Of a stretch of DNA of 64,000 nt, positions 1-11,403 are shown piece after piece (position 1 is the stretch's first letter; the number at the start of each line of letters is the position of its first letter). The position numbers were made by a program, and so were the translations under genes. The stretch comes from Bradysia coprophila (Eukaryota; Arthropoda; Insecta; Diptera; Sciaridae), in NCBI RefSeq assembly GCF_014529535.1, contig NW_023503493.1, positions 12,370,001-12,434,000 on the forward strand, read 5' to 3'. The notes below the pieces were generated by a model. It did no database searches and was not told the origin of the DNA. It saw only the letters and a program-made list of their open reading frames with translations.

Positions 1-162
1 GAAATCTAATCCTTCAGGAATCACTTTCATTCAATTTCGAATTGGTGAATTTAAATTAGTTGGTTTTAAATGTGTCAACGTCTACTGCGGGGATTTTTTA
101 AAATAATTTATGGACCTACAGCACAACATCCGAGAATCTTCACACTGCGACATTGCATTGTT
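1..162. other. Intergenic, nothing recognised
   Basis: AT-rich sequence with no coding signal, RNA gene or repeat that I can identify. Confidence 0.5.
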
Positions 163-280
163 ACAGAGAAAAAAGTCCCAGGGGGATTAAAAAAACGTTC
201 ATTAATCCCAAACGGCCTCTGACAAATCGAAACTAATCCCACGGGGACCTAAAATTTTAATCCCAAATTTTTGCCTGTGT
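163..280. repeat. Small MITE (ACAGAGAAAAAAGTC family)
   Basis: About 118 bp bounded by imperfect inverted ends: ACAGAGAAAAAAGTC on the left and the reverse complement of ACACAGGCAAAAATTT on the right. Internal GGGATTA blocks recur in both orientations. The same end sequence borders the 797-bp element at 59071-59867, so this is probably a short member of that family. There is no coding capacity. Confidence 0.55.
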
Positions 281-343
281 GGCTATAAATAACTACTGTT
301 GTTATACACATGCGCTAACGGTCTTACTTTGGTTAAAATTTTT

Positions 344-1578
344 AGACCCGTACGAAGTACTTGGGTCTTATAGGTTTACGCATACGTTTGTAACACGTCG
401 AATTGGACTCCCTGAGTAAGGGGAAACCTATTGCGGTTGTCTAGAGATGCCAAATCAGTGAAAAAAAGTCCGTCTGTCCGTCTGTCCGTCTGTCTGTCTG
501 CACGATAACTTGAGTAAAACGCATCCGATTTTGAAAATTCTTTTTTTTCCCGTTTGGTAATGTCAAAAGACAGGCTAAGTTCGAAGATGAGTGATTTTGG
601 ATCGACCCCTCCCGAGCTGTGGCCCAATAATTGCTTTACGGTTTTTCGAAGATATCTCCGGACATTTAAACGTTAAACTTGTAAGTGATACGTCAAAAAA
701 AAGGTATTTACAATACCGATCGACAAAAAAAAAGTTTATGGAAATCGGATGACCGACTCGTGAGTTAGACCCCTTGGTGTGGAACAGGCACAGGACGGCA
801 AGCAGTTTTTGCTTGTAGGTCGGCCACATTTGAACATATTTCGTCTGTTTTAGCTTTATTAGATAGGTATTGACCGTACCAATCAGAGAAAAAAAAGTTT
901 ATGAAATTATGTTCTCCGGAGCGTGAGCTAGGTCTCTTGGAGTGAGCTCTTATCTGGCTACTCGGCCGTACAGTGAACGTGGAGTATTTTGTCAATATCT
1001 CGAGTAAATTTTGACCGAATTTCATGAATTTTTTTTTGTTTGAAAGGTATTAACGAATGTAAAGCGTCGGTACTATTTCCGGTCTCCTAACAAAATGGCT
1101 GCCGGCGGCCATATTGGATTTTATTAAAAGTGATATAAAGTGGGAAAAATGATGCTTAGAGAGTTTCTGTTAACATGGAAATAATGTGTTAAGTGTGAGG
1201 GGTTTCAGGGATTCCATATATGGACATCTATATATACCTATATACAGCTATATTGAGCTATATACAGGCATATAGAGCTATATAATAGCATATTCCTCTG
1301 TGAAATGTTTATTTACAGTGAAATATAGTTAAATATAGCGGTATATAGCTGTTTAAATAGGAATTTATGAAATTTGACTTCGTACGGGGCTGTCTATATT
1401 GCCTCCGGCAATTTAATTGTATATGATAACAAGGCAAAGAGTGGATAATGTAAGTGATTTAAAAGGAAGAATAGTTTTTCAGCAGAGAAGAAAATGAAGT
1501 AAGAGAAATGAAGAGTTTCACATTAAAGGCTTTTGATACGAATAGGTGTTTCGTACGGGTCGGCGTTAGCTATGTTTT
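344..1578 (-). repeat. 1.2-kb interspersed repeat, copy A
   Basis: Reverse-oriented copy of the element also found at 22832-24006 and 54290-55475. The ends carry GACCCGTACGAA in opposite orientation, and a third CCCGTACGAAG-type block lies about 150 bp inside one end. The body has a CTGTCCGT-type microsatellite (about 470-500) and a run of CTATATA-rich units (about 1225-1300). The three copies stay alignable along nearly their full length. No open frame resembles a transposase, so I class it as non-autonomous and of unknown superfamily. Confidence 0.8.
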
Positions 1579-2165
1579 GAGAATGTTTTTAAGAACTAGT
1601 CTTAGAGCCTGCACTAGTTACACACAATTTTGTTGTTGTATTTTCAATAAATAATGAGTTATTCGAAATTACTTACACTAGCATTTGTTTGTACCCAATT
1701 TGCGGATTTTTAGTGCCATGTTCGAAGTTGGCTAAATCTTCGATTCATCATCAAGATACCGCTGATTCGATCCATGAAAGTCTAGAAATGGAAGTGGGGT
1801 TTGTTGCAGTCTAATATAAATTTAATCTTTGGGCATCGTTTAAGGAATTTAAAAAAATCTACCGACTTTATAAGCCCAACTACTATCGCCACAGAGTCTT
1901 ACCTACCGAAAAAATCAAGTATGACTATTCTGTTGAATTAAAAAAAAATGCACTTTTGCGGTTGTTGATACGCTATAAGATCAGTTATTGGAGTAATTGC
2001 TGCAGCTACATTGAGTACTTTTCAGTAAACTGTGGCTTTCAGGAACACTTACTGTTGAACCAGTTAATGTAAAAGTTCACTTTTCCATCTAAACAAGCCG
2101 TTTATTTATTGAAAACTTAAACACTAAGTAGGTACATATCTATTGTACGTTATCAAGCAATGGTA
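1579..2165. other. Intergenic, nothing recognised
   Basis: AT-rich spacer between repeat copy A and the 3' end of the minus-strand gene at 2166. I see no gene or repeat in it. Confidence 0.4.
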
Positions 2166-2974
2166 TTAATTACTGTCAAGCTCTATTAGCTCTACTTTCA
2201 TTTGGATATCTCCAAAAACTGCCGCATGGTCCTCAATTGCGGATGTATTCTCGGACAGAGGCTCGGTGCCTTCATTCGTCAAACCTTTACCAGCGGTTTG
2301 CATGTCATCGGATCGCGGCTTTTGAGTTGTGTTCACCAAAGCAAACATTTTTCTTTTCGGAGCCAGACGTCCCAGCTGAGGTATTGGTGGCCCACGACGC
2401 CGTATCACTTTGGGAATCGTTTTATTTGTCGTTAAATCTGGTGGAAACAGAGGCGTTACTCGGCACTGCATACTAAGCAACGCCAAGTTCATTCTGTCAA
2501 CAATCATCTGTGAAAGAAGTCGTCCCGTCGGTTTTATGTCGCTTGCTGCCGGGGTTCCTGTAATGGACAGACAAAATTTAAATACATCTGTCGTTTCTAC
2601 CTTTATTGTAGTAACTGCGAAAGTGTCGTCTTACCCTCAATTTTGATAAGGTGAACATTGTTCACACATTCGGTCGTTTCACTGAAGGCTGTAACTATCG
2701 CCCCATCTTCCATTGATACACCTAAGGTTGGAACTTTCTTCACATCTGCCTTCGATTCACTTAGGCGTGAACTTTGCGCAATATCTTTCTTTGATTGAGC
2801 TGCTGCTCCCATTTCACGTAATCTACGTAGACATTCTGGAAACGGCACAAGGATTTTCGATGCCAATTCTTCGGGTGTAGCTACAACATTCGAACATGCC
2901 TGCCATATGTTTTGCCGTGTTTGGGGAGAGATGTATGTTCCAATGGGTGGTGGAATGACCTTTTTTTTCTTATC
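2166..2974 (-). CDS. Unrecognised protein, 3' two exons
   Basis: Two exons join in frame on the minus strand: 2974-2635 and 2557-2166, with a 77-nt GT-AG intron (GTAAG donor, CCATTACAG acceptor). An acceptor TTTCGTTTCAG immediately precedes 2974, so a 5' exon is missing. The visible part encodes about 243 residues. It starts with a lysine run and a proline patch (VIPPPIGTY), then an arginine-containing helix-like stretch (around PECLRRLREMG), then a polar region, a basic patch (KVIRRRGPPIPQLGRLAPKRK) and an acidic C-terminus. I do not recognise the family. Codon use and preserved splice signals argue for a real gene. The expected upstream exon is not in the next 1 kb, which is filled by a MITE remnant and a foldback element. 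The gene is either truncated or has a long first intron. Confidence 0.6.
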
Positions 2975-3119
2975 CTGAAACGAAAGATCGAGAAACATTT
3001 TGTTTGTCTAGTGTTCAATATCGCGACTTCGTCGCTCATTTCCAGCCCACTACAAACAAAACGTCGTTCCTAACTTATGCTAAGAGGCTTTTTTAGCATG
3101 CGTTAGGAAAAATACTATT
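2975..3119. repeat. MITE remnant (GCATGCGTTAGG family)
   Basis: Contains ACTTATGCTAAG and TTTTTTAGCATGCGTTAGGA, which also occur in the palindromic element at 49691-49800 and in the sugar-transporter intron near 52790-52820. It lies directly upstream of the acceptor of the gene at 2974, so it is intronic or replaced an exon. Confidence 0.5.
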
Positions 3120-3885
3120 CACGGTGCGATTGAATTAATTTTAACTGAGCATTTCGATGCACTTTTGATATTTTTCGATATTATTAGTCAGCTCGGAGCC
3201 CTGAACAAGGTTCCACAAAAATTTTTGATTTTCATCCGTATTTTCGGTGACAGTGGTGCATCGTCCATCCTGTCTACAGAGAGAGTGGAGGAAAACTGGT
3301 TGTGGTTTCAATCGATAGTGCCTGAAATTCTAACAACAATTGTACAAAAATTTGGTACCCTAAGTGCAAGTGAAGCCGGCAGAGACACGCTAAAGTTGAA
3401 AAAACGTGATTTTCAAACAGTCATAGAGGCGTGGATACTTGAGGAATGAAGCTAATAAATAGTTCTAGCAGTAGAGCAACATTTCTTCTACCAATGACCA
3501 AAAAATTTTTTTTTGGAGACCAACTACATAGAGGCCGACAGTAGCTCAAAGTTTTTCCCTCATATTTGGTAAAATTTGCAGGTTTCAGAGGTACCTGAGA
3601 CGCACTTAATAAAATTTTTTGTAATTAAATTGGTTAATTCTGAAATGCTGGAAGTCTCAGCTGTCCATCGACACCACACATGCAATGACTCATGTCAACA
3701 GTGCTCCAGTTTTCCTCCACTCTCACTGTAGACAGGATGGACGATGCACCACTGTCACCGAAAATACGGATGAAAATCAAAAATTTTTGTGGAACCTTGT
3801 TCAGGGCTTAGAGCTGACTAATAATATCGAAAAATATCAAAAGTGCATCGAAATGCTCAGTTAAAATTGATTTAATCGCACCGTG
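3120..3885. repeat. Foldback element with about 180-bp arms
   Basis: The left arm (3120 to about 3299) and right arm (about 3704 to 3885) are near-perfect reverse complements. They start with CACGGTGCGATTGAATT and end with its complement. About 400 bp of unique sequence separates them. The trinucleotide ATT flanks both ends (3117-3119, 3886-3888), a possible 3-bp target duplication. The CACGGTG terminus resembles Transib-type ends, but those have 5-bp duplications, so the superfamily stays open. A 94-codon frame crosses the left arm and is not a recognisable protein. Confidence 0.75.
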
Positions 3886-3974
3886 ATTGTGTTAAACTTG
3901 GGAATTCAACCGGTAAATTTTTTCATACAAAAAAAACGGTAAATCCCGAAAAAATTTACCGGTTCCATTGCCTT

Positions 3975-4150
3975 TGTCTCAGATCGAAATTGCACGTGTT
4001 TGTGAAAGTGTATTTTCTAAAATCAAAGAATTCAACTCAAGTAGTACCCGTATTTACCTGATTCATTTTTAAAATGTTACGTCAAGGCTGAGGATTTACG
4101 TAAATACAAATTTCAGAAAATTTGGACAAAATAAAAAATTTGAACGCAAA
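3975..4150 (+). pseudogene. Possible decayed hAT transposase tail
   Basis: In one forward frame the sequence reads IARVCESVFSKIKEFNS, then an arginine-rich stretch, a stop, and RLRIYVNTNF. The order CES-FSK-K...S and the later LRI..TN resemble the C-terminal dimerisation segment of hAT transposases, where C/SE-FS is followed by R..L...HL...LR. One in-frame stop and no upstream frame indicate a dead fragment. The match is short and judged by eye. Confidence 0.3.
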
Positions 4151-4950
4151 ACACAGAGCAGTCTAATCAACTTTGAAATCGAACATTAACTGAATGTCGA
4201 AATTTTTCATTGCCATTACAAGTGGACGAATCCGATTTAAAAGTGGATGAGTGGAGTGACACAAGTCTCAATTAATGTCTATGCCTCTCTCTGTCTGAGA
4301 AGTTTTGTTTAGTATGAAACAACCAATTTGGATCTGCTCTGTCATGTATATCGTCGTCTCCTTTTGCTGCATACACCAACTTCGTGTATTAATCATATAA
4401 ATATTAGAGATGCGATTAAGAAGAGGTGGACTTCATTAATCCAGTCTCAGTTTCCATAAATCTATACACTTTCCAGTTTCAGAACTCTATTTAGAGTACC
4501 ACTCATGCTTGCTTGAATTGCGTTGCCAAAAGTTGTACAAGGCCACAAACCACCGATAGTATATGTACTTATGTAGTATGTAAATATTGTAAATACGTGT
4601 CGTGCGTAAGTACCGATTTAGTGAATATAAAATGCAGATCAATTTGAGCAGACCATCAGGGCGGCATGTGACTTACTTTTTTCACTAATTCTGACTGTTT
4701 TTGAAAGAAGCGAAAGTGATAAACATCAAATTTTACGGGGTGGTGATTCGCTCAGGGTGTTCTATCACAACCATAATTATAATCGTATAAGCTCTTCAAA
4801 TTGGTTGACAAATACTTGTCTTCAATTTTTACCACATAGTAACTTAATATTTGATGTACGTACTTCCTACATAACGAGCTCGTTTGGTTAGATAGTCAGT
4901 GTTGTGATATACACACACAAATATAATTCAATTTCCGGTGCTTCGTACTA
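4151..4950. other. Intergenic, nothing recognised
   Basis: AT-rich DNA without an open frame above background or a repeat that I can pair within the window. Confidence 0.4.
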
Positions 4951-5077
4951 TTACATAACAAGAGTAAAAAGTTGAAAAGTAAAGTTTTCTTGTGGATTTT
5001 GGTTGATCCGAAGCGAAGCCTTTATTGACCTCTCACACGAAAACGAGACTTTTCAACTTTTATCCCGAGTTATGTAA
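4951..5077. repeat. Palindromic MITE (TTACATAACTCGG family), copy 1
   Basis: An inverted repeat running from TTACATAACAAGAGTAAAAA to its diverged complement (TTTTATCCCGAGTTATGTAA). Inside are mirrored GAAAAGT and ACTTTTC blocks. Related copies lie at 49556-49680 and 49953-50041. The sequence just downstream (5085-5190), with CTAGGGAAAACAA, also has a partner near 49875-49935, so a longer composite unit may have moved. Confidence 0.6.
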
Positions 5078-5250
5078 TGGATTTTACATGCTTTTGTAAT
5101 CTAATAAACCAATAAACCAAATTTATTGTTTTCCCTTGGTGTGTAATAAGCCACTTTCGATCCTAGGGAAAACAAAATCATGTAAAACAAATTGCTCTCG
5201 CTTCAATGACATTTCGGCTAAGCACGATAAATGAATTCAGTAAATAAATC

Positions 5251-8085
5251 ATGTCCGGAGCGATAGCGGAGGACTTGACGCAGTCTAACTTCCAAAAAAA
5301 GAACGAAGAAAATTTTTTGAGACGCGGCAACTATATATAGGCGAGAATTTAAGTTTCTTTCCTTTGACCTGTATCACCACAAATCCTATTCTATCTTATT
5401 CGCGCTTCAAATACGAGCAAAACGAGCTATCACTCGACTATGTAACTTTAAAATTGCTGGAGATACATCGTTTTGAAGTTGGTCATTTTGATAGAAAATG
5501 CACCAAATTAACGTTTTCCAAACAATCAAAATCTTTCAACTTACTCTGTATGTTTCTATCTATCTGTCTATCTGTCTATCTGTCTATCTATCGACGGACG
5601 ATCTCGGAAACTAGTCAGCCAATCTCCATGAAATTTTGCAGGAACCTCAGGGTGGGCATAAAAATGAAAATGTGATACGCCATTACCCCAGGAAAAACCA
5701 GAATTTTGTTTTATTGGCCCTCGAAGTGGTTTCTGAGTGAGGTTTTCGAGGGTCGGGAACGCGTTTTCGGTTGTAGTTTAGCTGTATTGAAACCTACAGA
5801 GGCGTGTGACCCATTAAATGAAAGGTATTCGTAACACGATTCGAACAAAAAAATAATTAAAAAAATCGGGGCAGATTCGTTTCAGCTAGAGTGATTAGAG
5901 TGACCAAATTTTGAGCTACTCGAGCGTAGGATGAAAGGACTAATATTTTTTTGAGTTATGAAAGATAGAGAGTTACTTTCTTCGGAAAAGTCTCAGAGTT
6001 TTATGAGTAGAACAGAGGGATGTGAAAAATGTCGAAAGTTGGAAATGGGTGGGTCAATTATGTTTTTAGAGGTATTTCTTGAATGGTGGCAGATAGAGAG
6101 TTACTTTCTTCGGCAAAGTCTCAGAGTTTTACGAGTAGAACAGAGGGCATAGGGAATGCAATCCCGGTACCAATCCCGGTACCAGTACCGGAAAATCTCA
6201 ATCCCGAATCCCGGTATTGATCAAAAAATCCCGAGATTAGTACCGAAATTTAAAATTCAGTTCTTTTTAACAAAATTTTGATATCGATCAACTTGTATGA
6301 TTCAAACTCCTATAGCAATATAAGATAAACATTAAAATATAGGATTACTTGACTTTTTTCTCTCATGTCGTATTATTTGCAAACACATTTTTAAAACTAC
6401 GATGGCTAGCTAAAATTTGTCAATAAGGGTTTACATACAATCTTCATTATAGTAGTTGAGTTTGTTTGAGAATGAGGGCAACTAAACCGCAGCCTCCTTT
6501 TGTAGTTCTCCTCGGTTTGAGAAACTGAGGACAGCACAGCACAGTGCAGTGGATTTCTTTGAGAATTTTGTGCTCAAACTAATCATAGTTAACCTCGCAA
6601 AAGCGGAATATTATTTAAATTCCTGCAAATTTTAGACATTTTTTGGAGCAATTCAACGCTTTTATTTTCCTTTACTTCAAATGAAAACATTTCACGGTTA
6701 CTAAAAGTGTTCAATTCAATTTTCCATTAGCATTTTCTATGTTTTCTGAAAAAATATTTTAAAGACTGTCCCTCTTTGCGAAGTTGGCCGTGTTTAGTTT
6801 GCACACAAATTTCGTACTGACGGTGGTCAACTGAAAAGATCTATAAAAAGCACATGAGTGTCTGCTGCTCATCAAACCAACGAACGTTGAATCTGAACAT
6901 GCATTTTCGCGCCTGAGGATCATAATTCGATGGTTTTCGACACGCACTTTAGAGTCAAAAAGTGCTATTTTTCTGGACTGATATTTGCGGCCGGGAAAGT
7001 AACTTTTCCGGCCTCCGCATTACATTTGCAGCCGGAAAAGTAGTTTTTCCGGCCTCTGATATGATTTGATATGATTCTTACTGTTTTTGAGTTTCATCTC
7101 ATTATGATCCTCAGGCACAAAAATCGTCGTTCGTGACTCGTGATGAAAGCTGAATGTTTCGGTACACGTCGTAAGCTTACGACTAGTCGTGAAAAATTCA
7201 ACTTTTCATCACTCGTGACGAAATGTGCTATTTCGGCTTGTTGTTACTTGCGTAGGAAAATATATTGTGGATTTAGGCGATATTTCACAAAACTGTCAAT
7301 TATTGACGCTGTCGGCAGGTCGGTCTTCTGTCACTTCTCACGATTTATATTTTCATAGGCAGCGTGCTTAAAAATTTTAATTTCCTAACAAATCAATTAA
7401 TTTTTAACTGACAAAGATCAAAAATTTGCGATTGCGACGACAACAAGTCCCAAAACCTATACGTTCAAGATTGAACGATGACACGTTGAGTGCATTGCGC
7501 GTTCTAAGATCATTTTTCCAAAGAGAAAATTGAAATTTTCAATGTGACATCTACCCTGTTACAATAATAAATTAAAGTTTTTACCCGGCCTTCACACAGC
7601 GACGTAAATATCGAATTGATTTTGCCCTAGTGTCAAATTTGATATTCAGAACAAAAGAATTTCGATACGTATGTCACTGTGTGTAAGCACTGTACCATTA
7701 ACAAACTTAAAAAAATGAGAATAAAATGAAAATAATTTCTTTTATCTAATCCATATCTTTTCAGTACCGGAAATCCCGGTACTGGTACCGGTACTGAGTT
7801 TCTCAATCCCGAATCCCGGGATTCCAAAAACGGTCCGGGATTGCATTCCCTAGAGGGGCATATGTGAAAAATGTCGAAAGTTGGAAATGGGTGTGTCAAT
7901 TGGGGTTTTGGAGATATTTCTTGAATGGTGGCAGATAGAGAATTACTTTCGTCAAATTTTCGATTTTCGTCAAATTTTCTGAATTTCGTCAGATTTTGGA
8001 ATTTCGTCAAATTTTCGATTTTCGTCAAATTTTCGAATTTCGTCAAATTTCGTCAAATTTTCGATTTTCGTAAAATTTTTGAATT
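5251..8085 (+). repeat. Composite interspersed repeat, copy 1 (interrupted)
   Basis: Begins ATGTCCGGAGCGATAGCGGA and matches 11896-13727 in the same orientation. The order is a roughly 300-bp body, a CTATCTGT microsatellite (about 5553-5592), a conserved block with CTCGGAAACTAGTCAGCCAA, then about 135-bp tandem units beginning ATAGAGAGTTACTTTCTTCG, then a short run of the 18-bp CGTCAAATTTTCGAATTT minisatellite (about 7950-8085). A 1.7-kb hAT-type element (6150-7852) splits one of the 135-bp units. I see no protein-coding potential. Confidence 0.8.
6150..7852. mobile_element. Non-autonomous hAT-type element
   Basis: Terminal inverted repeats are TAGGGAATGCAATCCCGG and its complement. The first five bases fit the hAT terminal consensus YARNG. 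Flanks are AGAGGGCA on the left and GAGGGGCA on the right, an 8-bp target duplication that differs by one slipped G. The homologous region of copy 2 (12630-12910) has the same 135-bp units without this insertion, which confirms the boundaries. Subterminal regions are rich in GGTACCGG-type repeats. No transposase frame is present in the 1.7 kb, so it would depend on a transposase in trans. Confidence 0.8.
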
Positions 8086-8140
8086 AAAACTGTAAACTGT
8101 TATAAAAAGCAGTGTTGAGTACACTTTTAAAACGACTGAT

Positions 8141-8660
8141 ATCCCAACAAAAATCTCTTCGAGAAAAGTGTGACGCAGTCTTTGAAATACAATTTCTAAA
8201 ATGAATGATATCGCTAGAGTTGACGCTTTCAGCTTCGTTACGCAAAAATTAAATTTTACACCCAATTAGTTCAAACAAGCTGGCTTAGTTTTTCTCATCA
8301 TCTGCCAAATAATTTTTACCAAAAAAAAATTTGACTGGAAACAACCAAAATTTTACCAAAAAAATCTGCGTCGCATGTGGCAGATAAATTTTCTTGCTGG
8401 TCTGTTCCTGAACATCTGAAACTTTGCGACGCAGATTTTTTTGGTAAAATTTTGGTTGTTTCCAGTCTATTTTTTTTTTTTGTAAAAATTATTTGGCAGA
8501 TGATGAGAAAACCTAAGCCAGCTTGTTTGAACTAATTGGGTGTAAAATTTAATTTTTGCGTAACGAAGCTGAAAGCGTCAACTCTAGCGATATCATTCAT
8601 TTTAGAAATTGTATTTCAAAGACTGCGTCACACTTTTCTCGAAGAGATTTTTGTTGGGAT
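8141..8660. repeat. Foldback element, family F1, copy 1
   Basis: A palindrome of about 520 bp with arms of about 240 bp and a short central loop near 8375-8430. It starts ATCCCAACAAAAATCTCTTC and ends with the complement. The interior contains the block GATATCGCTAGAG followed by GACGC...GTTACGCAAAA, shared with copy 2 at 14396-14946. It has no coding content. Confidence 0.8.
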
Positions 8661-9034
8661 CTACTAATAGTAGACACATTCCGAATTTCAGGCCTCTGTT
8701 CTCTGGTGAAAAAGAAGAAGAAAAAGTTCTCTGATGAAGTTGAAAAACTGTCAGATTTTAAATTTTATTTTTTTAATTGGCACATCAAAACCCACAAGAC
8801 AAAATATCACCACAAAGGTTTTAAAATCGATTTTCTTTCGTCTAGTTAAAAGTTTATTCATAAAGTACGCAAAAGAAATGATTACAACATCTTGATCTAA
8901 TTCTCAATGTTCAAAGTGTCATTAGAATATCAAGAAATCCAAATATCTGATACAAGTTACGAAATTATGTTATCTTTCGCACATTTTAATTATAGCACTA
9001 GAGTTGAAAAGATCAAGCGATTTAGTTATTTATA
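8661..9034. other. Intergenic, nothing recognised
   Basis: AT-rich spacer with a GAAGAAGAAAAAG run near 8710. There is no recognisable gene. Confidence 0.35.
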
Positions 9035-9165
9035 CAACCGAGTGATGAATGCTTTTTTAGACACTAGATGCGAATATTGTCACTCGAGGCCGTAGGCCGA
9101 GTGTGACTATATACATCGTGTGCCTAAAAAAGCATTATATCATCGAGTTGTATACAACGTTTTTC
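9035..9165. repeat. Palindromic MITE-like hairpin
   Basis: Left arm ATGAATGCTTTTTTAGACAC pairs with GTGCCTAAAAAAGCATTATA on the right, around a GC-rich centre (GAGGCCGTAGGCCGAG). The length is about 130 bp. It resembles the palindrome at 49691-49800 in having a TTTTTTAG motif in the arms. Confidence 0.5.
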
Positions 9166-9276
9166 GCAATAAAGGAAAAGGAAATTCCTACTTTTTGTCA
9201 CTTGTTGCGAAAACGATGTTTTCATTTGATTTTACGTACTGAATGGATTATTCCTTTTTGGCTTAGTCTATCGATA

Positions 9277-9392
9277 GGTTTATTCCAAGTGACTATTTCA
9301 GCGAACAAAACATTTCGAACACGAACTAAACAAAGTCCAATTCAGGCATAGCATATAAAATTTTGTTCACGGTACGGTTCTTGGAATAAACC
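9277..9392. repeat. MITE, TA-flanked GGTTTRTTCCAAG family, copy 1
   Basis: 116 bp bounded by GGTTTATTCCAAG and CTTGGAATAAACC, with TA on both sides (9275-9276, 9393-9394). A TA duplication with short inverted ends is typical of Tc1/mariner-derived MITEs. Other copies are at 26572-26762 and around 39115-39371. Confidence 0.6.
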
Positions 9393-10284
9393 TAATAAAC
9401 TTTTCGGCCACAAATTTCATAAAGTTAATTTTGATATTTTGAATGAAAGACGCGAGAACCGTTGAAAAATTTGTCTACCTAGGTTCTGAAAGAACAAGTT
9501 AAGACACCTTCGAGCTGCTGACATACCAAAAGAATGATATAGTTTTAGTATTGTGTAGCGCCACTCGATTGTCAGGTGTCGAAAAGACAAAAATTGCATA
9601 TAGAAAATTTGTATGTGTTTTACACATACCCTCCTGACTGTGTACGAAAAAAAAGCGACGTGAAGAGAAGAAGTCCTAATTCAAATTGTTCTTTGTTCTC
9701 CTGTTAAGTTTGACAATATAAAAAAAGGGAAAATTTGAATTAGGTCTCATTCGCGTATAGCTACAGTTACCAACTATCAATTATACTACAAATGTTTCCA
9801 TGATAGTGCTTGTAAGCAGTGGATATTTTCTATATAAATGTGTAATATTCACAGAAAATTGTCTTTTAAGTTCGTTGAGGCGTCACCAGAAAATTTGGGT
9901 GCCACTGTCTTCGTGAATGGTCTTAACCTGTTCTTTCCGACACTTGGAAATTTACAACTTATCCGATTTTTCTCTGTGCGACTCTCACGCCTGGTGAATG
10001 ATGAGCAAAGGAAAATGTGATTGATTTCCAAAAAATTGTTACGTTCACAGAGAGTTGATTAGATTTGATTAAATTTTCACATAATACAATTTCATTTATT
10101 TAAGATAGAAAAGCTTGAACACTTGATATGTGTGACTTTTATATTTTATAACACTTAAAAAGAGAAGAAAATGATTGACGAATGAGTAAATATTATGGAA
10201 AAGCTCTTTGAAATATAAATTTTTCTTTTGTTTTTTTTTTTGTTAAAAATTTGATTATGCGTTTGCTTTGACATTGCGCGTCAA
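9393..10284. other. Intergenic region, 3' side of the EF-hand gene
   Basis: No gene recognised. Two 60-residue frames overlap on opposite strands at 9838-10031, and neither resembles a protein. The sequence just beyond the stop of the EF-hand gene (10285 downwards) should contain its 3' UTR. Confidence 0.35.
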
Positions 10285-11403
10285 TCATTGAGACAGAATG
10301 TCACTGAATGATGGATCAGTTGACTTTGGTGTGGGTAATGGTGAATTTACAAAGTCATCCTCCTCGTCAATGTCTTGCGAATCTTCTGGCTCGCCGAGCG
10401 CATGTACAAATTCGTAAAAATCTATTTTACCATCTCCATCCACATCAACCTCCTTGATCATGTCCTCAACTGAAAAATTATTTGGTCACAATCAGTCAAT
10501 GAATTCTGAACCGGACTTACTCTCGTCTTCATCTAAATCTTCGCCTAAACATTGCAGAACCGCACGCAAATCAGACGCAGTGATATAGCCTCGATTATGC
10601 TTATCAAACACACGAAAAGCGTCCCTTAATTCTCGTTCTTCTTGGTCGGCCGACGTTTCGGTAGTTGCGTCGGTGATATTCGAAAGAATATCCACGAATT
10701 CTTCGAAACTAACGTTGCCATCGCCTGAAACGAGGTACATTTTGCAGTACAACTACACAATGATGCTGTTAACAACGTCTTACCATCGATGTCAATTTCT
10801 TGAAGCATCTCTTGTAATTCTTCAACTCTAGCAAATTGACCAAGCGATCGCATCACACTACCTAGTTCTTCCTTCGTTATGGATCCATCACCATCTTTAT
10901 CAAATAGTCGGAAAGCTTCACGAAATTCTTTTTGTCAAGAGACAGAAAAAAATGTTGTTTGAACAATTGTGTCGTCATTACCATCTTTTCATCAGTCTTA
11001 ACACTCTCACCTTTCATTTTACTTTTCGATATTAATTTACGATTATTCGTTGCATCAATTCCTTTACGATTACCAAAAAATACGCCATCAGAGCTGGATG
11101 CTGCACTTCTCGGCGGAACCGAGTCAATGCTTAAGTCACGGTTAAAACGAACAACACTAGCCGCTGGCGGCGGTGTGATAGGTGTTGTCTGTTCGGCTGT
11201 ATCTTCTGTCGGAGTGGCATTGTCGGGTGAGTCATTTGTGTGTCGAGTCTGATAGAATGAAATTTTGATGTAAATTTATATCGAATAGTCCTTACATGGA
11301 ATACTGACCATTAGTTGTCTGATTTCTTTGGCTATTGTAGAAGCAGTGAGAAAGTTATTCACCGCCGAAAATATTTTTCCTTCCAATGTGAAGTCAATAT
11401 TTT
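10285..11403 (-). CDS. Calmodulin-like protein with four EF-hands
   Basis: Exons on the minus strand: 11248-11011, 10927-10784, 10724-10521 and 10469-10285. All junctions keep frame (257 codons with the stop). A further 5' exon at 11403-11309 is plausible (31 codons, GTCAGT donor). The start codon was not found. The N-terminal part is low-complexity ([12 protein letters not shown]), then [17 protein letters not shown], the first EF loop. Further loops are [24 protein letters not shown] (no acidic residue at loop position 3 or 5, probably weak) and [12 protein letters not shown]. The C-terminus is acidic, then [12 protein letters not shown]. The combination of a long N-terminal extension and a calmodulin-like core recalls Drosophila CG11638; that is from memory. 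It is likely a calcium sensor rather than calmodulin itself. Confidence 0.85.

Noticed and set aside
765-1025. 86-codon frame, also found in repeat copy B
   Set aside because: It recurs because the DNA repeats recur. Composition is that of the repeat and it has no domain; copy C breaks it.
3165-3449. 94-codon forward frame
   Set aside because: It starts in the inverted arm of the foldback element and has no recognisable protein similarity.
10932-11252. 106-codon forward frame
   Set aside because: Antisense shadow of the EF-hand gene exon at 11011-11248.
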